A stretch of 13,317 bases of DNA from JARRLC01 sp037387425 (GTDB taxonomy: Bacteria > Pseudomonadota > Alphaproteobacteria > Rhizobiales > Rhodomicrobiaceae). Below, piece by piece: positions 5,958 through 12,376 of the stretch (its first letter is position 1; each line of letters starts with the position of its first letter). Position numbers and translations under genes: made by a program. A model generated the notes under the pieces. It was given only the letters and a program-made list of their open reading frames with translations, was not told where the DNA came from and did not search any database. The DNA is taken from the NCBI GenBank assembly GCA_037387425.1, contig JARRLC010000065.1, positions 1 through 13,317 of the forward strand, given 5' to 3'.

Positions 5958-6467
5958 TTATTTGCCGCTGGCGGAAGCGTTGCCAAGGGCCGACTGCACC
6001 ACACTAAACCGCTTCGCAACCGTGTCGGCGACCTGTTCGAATTGCGATTTGTCATCGCCGATGGCCAGTGTGCGCTGACATCCAGGCGCGCAGTGCAGCG
6101 ACTGTCTGAGCGTGCCCTTGTACAGACGAACAATCCGCGTATTGTTTCCTTTAACCCCCAGCCGGGCGGAGTAGATTTCGCGCCCCGAGGCATCCAGCGC
6201 AATGACGTTGGTGGAGCCATATGACTTGCCCGTTACCACCAGCAGGCGCGCGCTTTGCGCCACGACGTCGGCAATCGCCGGGTTGCCGACGATAATCTCG
6301 GCGGCGTCGGTCTTCAGGCGAACAATCCGCGCCTCGTCGATGGTGACATCAACCACAGTGGCCGCCCCCGCAAACGCTGAGGAGAGCGCGCCAGATGTGG
6401 CTGTCGCGGTAATGGCGGCAAGCAATATCGTTGAATAGAGACCTGAGCGAAAACGTTGAAAATACAT
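5958..6467 (-). CDS. Secreted protein with stand-alone CpaC-type pilus-assembly N-terminal domain
   Basis: From ATG 6467 the protein has 169 residues. Residues 1-33 form a signal peptide ending AFA, so it should be exported. Residues 40-105 match the N-terminal domain of type II/IV secretins such as CpaC (pilus and secretion families): EARIVRLKTDAAEIIVGNPAIADVV, then the strand RLLVVTG and GSTNVIALD. The BON and secretin domains of full CpaC (over 400 residues) are missing. Instead there is a tail with a CAPGC pair (C126, C130) and a final helix. Such short proteins are common in alphaproteobacteria, but their role is not established; an accessory part of a pilus or secretion channel is an inference. 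No tad/cpa genes are visible. A perfect inverted repeat ends at the ribosome binding site. A TTG at 6479 is a less likely start. Confidence 0.85.
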   Translation of the reverse strand: MYFQRFRSGLYSTILLAAITATATSGALSSAFAGAATVVDVTIDEARIVRLKTDAAEIIVGNPAIADVVAQSARLLVVTGKSYGSTNVIALDASGREIYSARLGVKGNNTRIVRLYKGTLRQSLHCAPGCQRTLAIGDDKSQFEQVADTVAKRFSVVQSALGNASASGK

Positions 6468-6474
6468 AGCATCC

Positions 6475-6501
6475 CCCAATCAAAGTTTAAGTTTGATTGG
6501 G
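6475..6501 (-). promoter_or_regulatory. Perfect hairpin/operator overlapping the ribosome binding site
   Basis: CCCAATCAAA (6475-6484) and TTTGATTGGG (6492-6501) are perfect inverted copies with a seven-base spacer. In the minus-strand transcript the second arm runs straight into the GGGGGA ribosome binding site of the gene that starts at 6467, so the folded stem would cover part of it. It could act as an RNA switch or as a 27-base-pair DNA operator. Confidence 0.55.
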
Positions 6502-6545
6502 CGCTCTTAGAGTAAATGGAGGCTTAACACAGGCCATCCGGGAAA

Positions 6546-6980
6546 CTACGCACTCTCAGGCGGCTTTTTCAGACCGCTCATTTCGCAGACGATCTGCCAT
6601 TCCGCCGGCGTGACTGGCTGTACCGATAACCGCGATTGGTGCACCAAAACCATGTTTTTCAAACGCGGTTCGGTCTTGATGGCGCCCAGCGTAACAGGCT
6701 TGGGCATCGGTTTCACCGCCACGACATCGACGCAGAACCATTTTCCTGTCTCGTCGGTTGAATCTGGATGCGCCCCCGCGCTCACCTTCACAATTCCGAC
6801 AACACATCGTTCAGTACCGCTATGGTAGAAAAAGCCGAGATCCCCCGGTTTCATAGCCTGCATATGTTTTTTGGCGCTGTGATTGCGAACGCCGTCCCAT
6901 TCTTCTCCTACGTCGCCTTTTTGGAGCTGATCGTCCCAACTCCATGTAGCGGGTTCACTTTTAAACAGCCAATATGCCAC
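6546..6980 (-). CDS. EVE domain-containing protein
   Basis: This small cytosolic protein (144 residues from a GTG start) consists of one EVE domain, the PUA-like fold that binds modified bases in nucleic acids. Diagnostic motifs are WLFKSEP (4-10), EWDGVRN (27-33), KPGDLGFFYHSG (44-55) and the C-terminal LVHQSRLSVQPVTPAEW. The GTG is chosen because family members begin just before YWLFKSEP and because AAGGGA lies nine bases upstream. The ATG at 7019 would add 13 residues without a good ribosome binding site. The gene is divergent from mrp. Bacterial single-domain EVE proteins are thought to act in RNA or DNA modification biology, and their exact ligand here is unknown. Catalysis is not expected. 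Confidence 0.93.
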   Translation of the reverse strand: MAYWLFKSEPATWSWDDQLQKGDVGEEWDGVRNHSAKKHMQAMKPGDLGFFYHSGTERCVVGIVKVSAGAHPDSTDETGKWFCVDVVAVKPMPKPVTLGAIKTEPRLKNMVLVHQSRLSVQPVTPAEWQIVCEMSGLKKPPESA

Positions 6981-7096
6981 TTTCTGCTGTCCCTTTCCTG
7001 TCAACTGAGCAAAATACATCCATCGGATAAATATGTTTGGGCTTGCTTGCGCGCGCTATATGCCCATATTGAAAAAAACTATTCCTGAGGAGCATT

Positions 7097-8245
7097 ATGA
7101 CCGCTACCCCTACGAAAGAAACTATCATTGGTGCACTGCGCCACGTTCCGGGCCCTGATGGACAAAGCGATATTGTCACGCTTGGGCTTGTGTCTGAAAT
7201 TATCGTGAAGGACGATGGCAAAGTGTATTTCTCGCTTGCCGTAAATCCTGAAATTGCCAGCGGGCTTGAGCCCATGCGCAAAGCTGCAGAAGATGCCGCG
7301 GCAAAGGTGGAGGGCGTTTCCTCGGCTTCCGTTACGCTTACCGCTGAGCAGACAGGAATGAACTCTTCCGCCGCGTCTCAAAACAATGGCAGTGGCGCGT
7401 CCGCGGCTGCTGCTCCTGGTGCTCAGGAGCCTTCAGGGCTGCGCGGCATCGCCAAGGTGAAAACCATTATCGCCGTGGCTTCGGGCAAGGGTGGCGTAGG
7501 CAAATCCACCACAGCCGCTAATCTGGCGCTTGCGTTTGCCGCCAACGGTCTGCGCGCCGGATTGCTTGACGCTGACATCTACGGCCCCTCAATGCCGCGT
7601 CTGTTAGGGCTATCTGGGCAGCAGCCGGAACAAGCCGACGAAAACACCCTGTTGCCGATGTATGCCTATAACCTACCGGTTATGTCCATGGGCTTCCTGG
7701 TGGACGAAGACACGCCGATGATTTGGCGCGGACCCATGGTGCAATCAGCACTTGTGCAGATGATGCGCGATGTGGCCTGGGGCGAGCTTGACATCATGGT
7801 GGTGGACATGCCTCCCGGAACTGGCGACGCACAGCTCACCATGGCGCAGCAAGTGCCACTCGCGGGCGCGGTGATCGTGTCAACGCCGCAAGATCTGGCG
7901 CTGATCGACGCGCGCAAGGGCCTCAACATGTTCAAGCGCGTGAATGTGCCGCTTCTGGGCATCATTGAGAACATGAGCTACTTCTTGTGCCCGCATTGCG
8001 GCGGCCGTACCGATATCTTCAGCCATGGCGGCGGCAAGGTAGAAGCGGATAAGCTCAATGTGCCGTTCCTGGGCGATATTCCGCTGGATATCCAAATTCG
8101 TGAGACGTCTGATAGCGGGCATCCGGTGGTGGCTACCGAGCCGTTATCGCCGCATACTAAGGCTTATCGCGACATCGCGAACGCCATCTGGAAATCGCTT
8201 TCCGGCGGCGCACAGCCTTCATCGCCAAAGATCGTAATGGATTAA
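7097..8245 (+). CDS. mrp: Mrp/ApbC family iron-sulfur carrier P-loop ATPase
   Basis: The cytosolic protein (382 residues) belongs to the Mrp/ApbC/NBP35 family, which binds and transfers [4Fe-4S] clusters to apo-enzymes with ATP use. An N-terminal DUF59 (MIP18-like) domain covers residues 5-85. An Ala/Ser/Gly-rich linker (about 89-112) follows, then the ATPase domain. The ATPase domain carries the deviant Walker A SGKGGVGKST (129-138), the switch region DADIYGPSMPR (158-168), VVDMPPGTGD (235-244) and the bridging cluster motif CPHC (298-301). The ATG at 7097 has TGAGGAG at 7086-7092. It is transcribed alone, divergent from the EVE gene, and ends in a strong intrinsic terminator. All key residues are present. 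Confidence 0.97.
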   Translation: MTATPTKETIIGALRHVPGPDGQSDIVTLGLVSEIIVKDDGKVYFSLAVNPEIASGLEPMRKAAEDAAAKVEGVSSASVTLTAEQTGMNSSAASQNNGSGASAAAAPGAQEPSGLRGIAKVKTIIAVASGKGGVGKSTTAANLALAFAANGLRAGLLDADIYGPSMPRLLGLSGQQPEQADENTLLPMYAYNLPVMSMGFLVDEDTPMIWRGPMVQSALVQMMRDVAWGELDIMVVDMPPGTGDAQLTMAQQVPLAGAVIVSTPQDLALIDARKGLNMFKRVNVPLLGIIENMSYFLCPHCGGRTDIFSHGGGKVEADKLNVPFLGDIPLDIQIRETSDSGHPVVATEPLSPHTKAYRDIANAIWKSLSGGAQPSSPKIVMD

Positions 8246-8251
8246 CGGGAG

Positions 8252-8278
8252 GGGGGCGCGCATATCGTGCCCCCTTTT
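8252..8278 (+). terminator. Intrinsic terminator of mrp
   Basis: GGGGGCGCG (8252-8260), loop CATAT, CGTGCCCCC (8266-8274) forms a nine-pair stem with one G-U. It is followed directly by TTTTCTT and starts seven bases past the mrp stop codon. Read the other way, downstream of hisE, the stem also forms but has no T-run. Confidence 0.9.
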
Positions 8279-8287
8279 CTTATCGCT

Positions 8288-8737
8288 CTATTTACGTGGT
8301 TCAAACGCCACTTTTTTACGAGAACGCTTTGCGCGTTTCTCGGCGACGCCGTAAGCCGCCTCGCGGTCGCTCATTTCAGCCCACACCTCTTCCGGAGAAA
8401 TTCCGTGCGCTGCCCATAGCACCGTCAGGTGGTACAGCACATCGGCGCTTTCGGATACGAGCTCGGCGCGGTCATCGGTCGCGGCGGCAAGCGCGGCTTC
8501 GCCAGCCTCTTCCACCAGCTTCTTTGACATCTTCAACAAACCATCCGCAACAAGGCGTGTTGTGCGTTGCGGCACGGAAGCGCCCCCGTTTAAATGTGCG
8601 TCCACCGCATTCCAAAGCCGGTTAACGACCTCATGGCAATTCGTGCTATCCGTGCAGGATGGACACTGACATTCCGGCTTTTCTAGATTGTTGTTTTCCA
8701 CTAACTGGCGCGGCCTCCCTATTACTGTGTTTTCCAT
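8288..8737 (-). CDS. hisE: Phosphoribosyl-ATP pyrophosphatase with cysteine-rich N-terminus
   Basis: HisE hydrolyses phosphoribosyl-ATP to phosphoribosyl-AMP, the second step of histidine synthesis. From ATG 8737 (GGAG nine bases upstream) the protein has 149 residues. Residues about 40-130 are the PRA-PH domain of the all-alpha MazG-like superfamily. It shows RTTRL (58-62), KKLVEEAGE (72-80) and ELVSESADVLYHL (92-104), which hold the metal-binding acids E76, E77, E80, E96 and D99, and then GISPEEVWAEM. Typical HisE proteins have about 90-110 residues. Here an extra N-terminal 35 residues carry four cysteines, C23, C25, C28 and C34, which could bind zinc or be redox-active. The gene is not with other his genes; it lies between mrp and a GT-C gene. 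Another PRA-PH nucleotide pyrophosphatase is possible. Confidence 0.85.
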   Translation of the reverse strand: MENTVIGRPRQLVENNNLEKPECQCPSCTDSTNCHEVVNRLWNAVDAHLNGGASVPQRTTRLVADGLLKMSKKLVEEAGEAALAAATDDRAELVSESADVLYHLTVLWAAHGISPEEVWAEMSDREAAYGVAEKRAKRSRKKVAFEPRK

Positions 8738-8832
8738 AACATTATTCTCCGCAATGCCGAACAAACGAACGGCTGGGCTTAGTATTTAGTATTCCACGGA
8801 AAATGAAAATCCGCTGACAGGGGCAAAAAACT

Positions 8833-8870
8833 TGCCGTTTAATATATGTAACATAGGCTGCCGTTTAATA
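8833..8870. repeat. Pair of 12-base direct repeats
   Basis: TGCCGTTTAATA occurs at 8833-8844 and again at 8859-8870, 26 bases apart start to start. A partial third copy, AGCCGTCTAA, begins at 8871. They lie between the end of the GT-C gene and the start of hisE, both on the minus strand. They may be binding sites for a regulator of hisE or simply a local duplication. Confidence 0.4.
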
Positions 8871-8887
8871 AGCCGTCTAACGTTGGC

Positions 8888-10471
8888 TTAAAAATGCGAT
8901 GGAGCAAAAGCCACGCGCCAAACCGACTTGCGGTAGCCGTCAGGCTTCCAGAGATGGTTCCGCCAGGCAATGGTTATCGTTTTTATCTCTGCGGTTGACT
9001 GTCCAAACAGTAGCTGCTGCAATTTTTGAACCTTTTTTTCCGCACGACTGTTGGACGCATCCCAGATATAGACCGTCTGTGGTTGCTCCCTCCCTTTCAC
9101 GAGTGGAAATATATTGGGCTTTGCCAATGACGTCTCCACCATATCCACGCGCCCCTTGGGAAAGAAGCGCAGCAGATTACCACCCAGATCGTTATCGAAA
9201 ACTTTGATCCATAGCGGCCCTTTCGGATGCGTCTTTTTTATCTCCGCCGCCAGTTCCTCATACGGAATCCCCCAGCGGCATATCTGGCAGACCGGCTCAA
9301 GGACATACATGTTAGCGCAGCGCGCGAAAAACGCAAACACCGCTACAGACAGCGCCATGATAACGAAGCGTCGCAACTCGCCCGGTCCTCGCGCGGCCTT
9401 TCGCGCCAGTGCCGTGAGCCAGATAGACGTTACCAGAAACAGTGGCATCAGATCATGCGTTGGATAGCGGTTAATGCCCCATATCAGCGCACCGACGACC
9501 AGCGCGCCTATGCTGAACAGCGTCTGATGTAAAATGAGTTGCTCATAATCCGGCTCGGCATCGCGGTTCGGCGTAATACGCACAGTTTGCCGCAAAGCGC
9601 CCAGATAGCCCCAGAAAAACAGCGGATAGAGAAAAATCAGCGGCGACAGATACATGATCGGCTCAGTGATGGCGCGCCGAATGCCCATCAACGCCAGATA
9701 CCAGTGCCCATGATACGCACTTTTCACCATATGGGGCAGAAGCGCACCCAGCCCTTCAGGCGTTGCCGCCAGCCACACATAATGCGGCGCTGCGATGATC
9801 ATCGCCACGCTAACACTTAGCACTATCGCCGGACGCTTCAGTACAGCGCGCAAGGCTGGTTGCAAGAATGCCGCTCCGATAAGCCCCGCCAGATAAATCC
9901 AGTATGTCGGCACGGTGAGCACGCCCAGCCCAACACATACGCCGAGTACCGCATAATCACGCGCTCGGCCGCCATCGCCCAGCCGCGTCAATGCCCAGAA
10001 CGTAGCCGCCACCGCCGTCATTGCGCCCACTGGGTGCGTGAAGCCCTCATGAAAACGCCAGCTTATCTGATAAATGAGCGCCAGAGCTTCCACCGAGAGG
10101 AACGCCCACACAGCATCGCCCTTCATCACCCGGCGTGCGCTTAAGAAAATGAACCCGCATGTGGCCGTCAGCAGTCCGTATTTCAGAAGCTGGAAGCGCA
10201 GTGCGCCCGGTCCTGTTACTTGGCCGAGAAGCCATACGAGCCAGTCGTAAAGCGGTAAACGTCCAGGGATATAGCCGAGTGCTAGCGTCTGGGTAAGGAT
10301 CGCGTCAAACGGATCGTCTTCCCCCAAATTATATGAGGCGATGAGCCGCGCGGTGATATGCAGCGCCGAATAGATCAGCACTGCGCCCAGAACACCGATA
10401 AGGCTGTAAAAACCTGCCTTGCTCGTCGTTTCCGCAACGTCATCTGCTGTTCGTTCCATGCGCTCCAGCAC
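8888..10471 (-). CDS. GT-C type membrane glycosyltransferase-like protein (PMT/ArnT-like)
   Basis: This large inner-membrane protein (527 residues from GTG 10471) has about ten or more hydrophobic segments, the first near residues 21-45. GEDDPFDAILTQ (50-61), with acidic residues E51, D52 and D53 in the first outer loop, is the catalytic motif of GT-C transferases. LGYIPGRLPLYDWLVW (65-80) and RYPTHDLMPLF (335-345) fit the PMT/GT39/ArnT group, which moves sugars from polyprenyl-phosphate donors to glycans, lipids or proteins on the periplasmic side. Residues about 400-527 form a soluble C-terminal part. The GTG is preferred because AAGGGGA precedes it by five bases. The internal ATG at 10459 has GGAG only three bases away. 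The gene is divergent from the phosphomannomutase gene, which makes mannose or glucose 1-phosphate, so a surface-glycan role is plausible. Acceptor and donor are unknown. Confidence 0.8.
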   Translation of the reverse strand: MLERMERTADDVAETTSKAGFYSLIGVLGAVLIYSALHITARLIASYNLGEDDPFDAILTQTLALGYIPGRLPLYDWLVWLLGQVTGPGALRFQLLKYGLLTATCGFIFLSARRVMKGDAVWAFLSVEALALIYQISWRFHEGFTHPVGAMTAVAATFWALTRLGDGGRARDYAVLGVCVGLGVLTVPTYWIYLAGLIGAAFLQPALRAVLKRPAIVLSVSVAMIIAAPHYVWLAATPEGLGALLPHMVKSAYHGHWYLALMGIRRAITEPIMYLSPLIFLYPLFFWGYLGALRQTVRITPNRDAEPDYEQLILHQTLFSIGALVVGALIWGINRYPTHDLMPLFLVTSIWLTALARKAARGPGELRRFVIMALSVAVFAFFARCANMYVLEPVCQICRWGIPYEELAAEIKKTHPKGPLWIKVFDNDLGGNLLRFFPKGRVDMVETSLAKPNIFPLVKGREQPQTVYIWDASNSRAEKKVQKLQQLLFGQSTAEIKTITIAWRNHLWKPDGYRKSVWRVAFAPSHF

Positions 10472-10529
10472 GATGGTCCCCTTTCGCGCTCAACTTGCGA
10501 AATATATGATAGCGGCGGTGTTAGCATAA

Positions 10530-10572
10530 GGTGGCGTTCATCCGCCACCCTGTATACCGCATGCGGTTTTTT
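10530..10572 (+). terminator. Hairpin plus palindrome and T-run in the leader of the phosphomannomutase gene
   Basis: GGTGGCG (10530-10536) pairs perfectly with CGCCACC (10543-10549) around a six-base loop. Seven bases later the palindrome CCGCATGCGG (10557-10566) is followed by six T (10567-10572). TATGAT (10505-10510), a good -10 box without a clear -35 box, lies just upstream. The arrangement resembles a leader with an attenuator-like stop about 100 bases before the start codon. The second palindrome is too short to make a strong terminator alone. Confidence 0.35.
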
Positions 10573-10668
10573 GAGGATCGTTGAAATCATGGCTAGCCTT
10601 TCCTCAAGTTAACCGTTATCCCCGTGGCAAAACTGCAATACCGTACATCTTCGTCCAAGGATTTTCCG

Positions 10669-12168
10669 ATGTTCCCCAAACCTAGAACTGACCTGCAACC
10701 AAACACTGCCGAGTTTGAACGCCTGCCGTTTATCAAGCCCACAGGCTTCCGCGAATATGACGCGCGCTGGGTATTCGAAAAAGAAATTAACCTCATGGGG
10801 TTACAGGCGATCGGGTTAGGGCTGGCTACGCTGATGCGCCGACGTGGCGTGCCAGTGCGGATTGTCACAGGGCATGATTTCCGCTCCTATTCATCCTCTA
10901 TCAAGGAAACGCTGATGGCGGGCATGCTCGCAGGCGGCGCGGAAGTTTTCGACATTGGGCTGGCGCTTTCGCCGATGGCCTATTTCGCGCAATTCGAGTT
11001 GGAAGTGGAAGGTGTGGCAATGGTCACCGCCAGCCACAACGATAACGGATGGACGGGGATCAAGATGGGCATCGAGCGCCCGCTGACTTTCGGTCCAGAT
11101 GACATGACCGAGTTGAAAACGCTGGTGCTGAATGGCGATTATGAAATGCCAGGCGGCGGTAAATACCACTATGTGGCTGACTTGGCCGAGCGCTACATTG
11201 CCGATTTGACGAAGCATCCCAAGCTAACGCGCCGCGTCAAAGCTGTGGTGGCGTGCGGCAACGGCACAGCGGGCGCGTTCGCGCCAAAGGTCCTGGCCGA
11301 TGTCGGGGTGGATGTCATTCCGCTGCATTGCGAGCTTGACCACAGCTTCCCGAATTACAATCCCAATCCTGAAGCCATGGCCATGCTGCACGATGTCAGC
11401 GCGGCGGTAAAAGAGCATGGTGCGGATGTCGGCCTTGCGTTCGATGGCGACGGCGACCGTTGCGGCGTGGTCGATAACGAGGGCCGCGAAATCTTCGCTG
11501 ACCGCGTGGGCGTGATGCTTGCGCGCGATATTTCCGCGCAGGTGCCAAACGCGAAGTTCGTGGCGGATGTGAAATCCACGGGGCTTTTCCTCACCGATCC
11601 CGTTTTGAACGCGAATGGCGCTAAGACCTCTTACTGGAAAACCGGCCACTCCTATATCAAGCGTTATAGCCACGAAATCGGCGCGACGGTTGGCTTCGAG
11701 AAATCCGGACATTTCTTCTTCAACCCGCCTTTGGGGCGTGGCTATGACGATGGCCTCGTCGCGGCGTTTGCCGTGCTCGACATGCTCAACCGCAATCCGG
11801 ATAAATCCATGGCGGATCTGGAACGCGACCTTCCCAAAACGTGGCAATCGCCCACCATGTCGCCCCATTGCGGCGATGAGGTGAAATATGGCGTTGTGGA
11901 TCGTGTCATTGCGCATTTCAAGGGCGTGGCCGAACGTGGCGAAACGCTCGCAGGACAGAAAGTGCGTGAAGTGATCACCGTCAACGGCATTCGCATCGTG
12001 TTGGAAGACGGTACGTGGGGGCTGGTTCGCGCGTCATCCAACAAGCCGGAGCTGGTCGTCGTGGTGGAAAGCCCGGCCTCTGAGGCCAATATGCGCGCTA
12101 TCTTCGCCGAGATCGACAAGCACCTGGAAACCTATTCGGAAATAGGTGCGTATAATCAAAAGATTTAA
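10669..12168 (+). CDS. Phosphomannomutase/phosphoglucomutase
   Basis: The cytosolic enzyme (499 residues) interconverts hexose 6-phosphates and 1-phosphates, giving mannose-1-P or glucose-1-P for nucleotide-sugar, LPS and exopolysaccharide synthesis. The four alpha-D-phosphohexomutase landmarks are present. The phosphoserine loop is VTASHNDNG with S122; the Mg2+ loop is DGDGDR (259-264); the sugar-binding loop is EKSGH (344-348); and the phosphate-binding loop is RASSNKPE (454-461). The length agrees with the AlgC/PMM-PGM class. The frame is open to a GTG at 10624. ATG 10669 is chosen because AAGGA ends seven bases before it, while the GTG has no ribosome binding site. It is divergent from the GT-C gene and followed by 208 bases before the CorC-type gene. 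ManB- or Pgm-type specificity cannot be decided from sequence. Confidence 0.94.
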   Translation: MFPKPRTDLQPNTAEFERLPFIKPTGFREYDARWVFEKEINLMGLQAIGLGLATLMRRRGVPVRIVTGHDFRSYSSSIKETLMAGMLAGGAEVFDIGLALSPMAYFAQFELEVEGVAMVTASHNDNGWTGIKMGIERPLTFGPDDMTELKTLVLNGDYEMPGGGKYHYVADLAERYIADLTKHPKLTRRVKAVVACGNGTAGAFAPKVLADVGVDVIPLHCELDHSFPNYNPNPEAMAMLHDVSAAVKEHGADVGLAFDGDGDRCGVVDNEGREIFADRVGVMLARDISAQVPNAKFVADVKSTGLFLTDPVLNANGAKTSYWKTGHSYIKRYSHEIGATVGFEKSGHFFFNPPLGRGYDDGLVAAFAVLDMLNRNPDKSMADLERDLPKTWQSPTMSPHCGDEVKYGVVDRVIAHFKGVAERGETLAGQKVREVITVNGIRIVLEDGTWGLVRASSNKPELVVVVESPASEANMRAIFAEIDKHLETYSEIGAYNQKI

Positions 12169-12376
12169 ACCTCAACACATCTGGACAAAATACGGTAATA
12201 CAAGCCAATCTGTGCTACTAGGTCATGCTTGACATTTGAATCACTGGGTGCATGTCACTTAAGATTAAGACAGCGGTTTAAAATGTCGGGCTTGACCCAA
12301 TAGCGGACAACTTAGTGGCGCAAACCGTTGGGTTGTTGAAGGCAATTCAATCAGTTTATCGGATGAATAACGCCAT

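Noticed and set aside
5798..6220. Upstream extension of the cytochrome frame to 330 codons
   Set aside because: The extra part overlaps the CpaC-N gene in another frame and precedes a clear signal peptide with its own ribosome binding site.
11224..11916. 230-codon minus-strand frame
   Set aside because: Antisense shadow of the phosphomannomutase gene; no family features.
12130..12147. Hairpin ACCTATT/AATAGGT as terminator of the phosphomannomutase gene
   Set aside because: It lies inside the coding region and is not followed by a T-run.
12229..12257. Promoter with a perfect TTGACA (12229-12234) before the CorC-type gene
   Set aside because: At 16 to 18 bases downstream there is no acceptable -10 box (ATGTCA), so I do not list it as a promoter.
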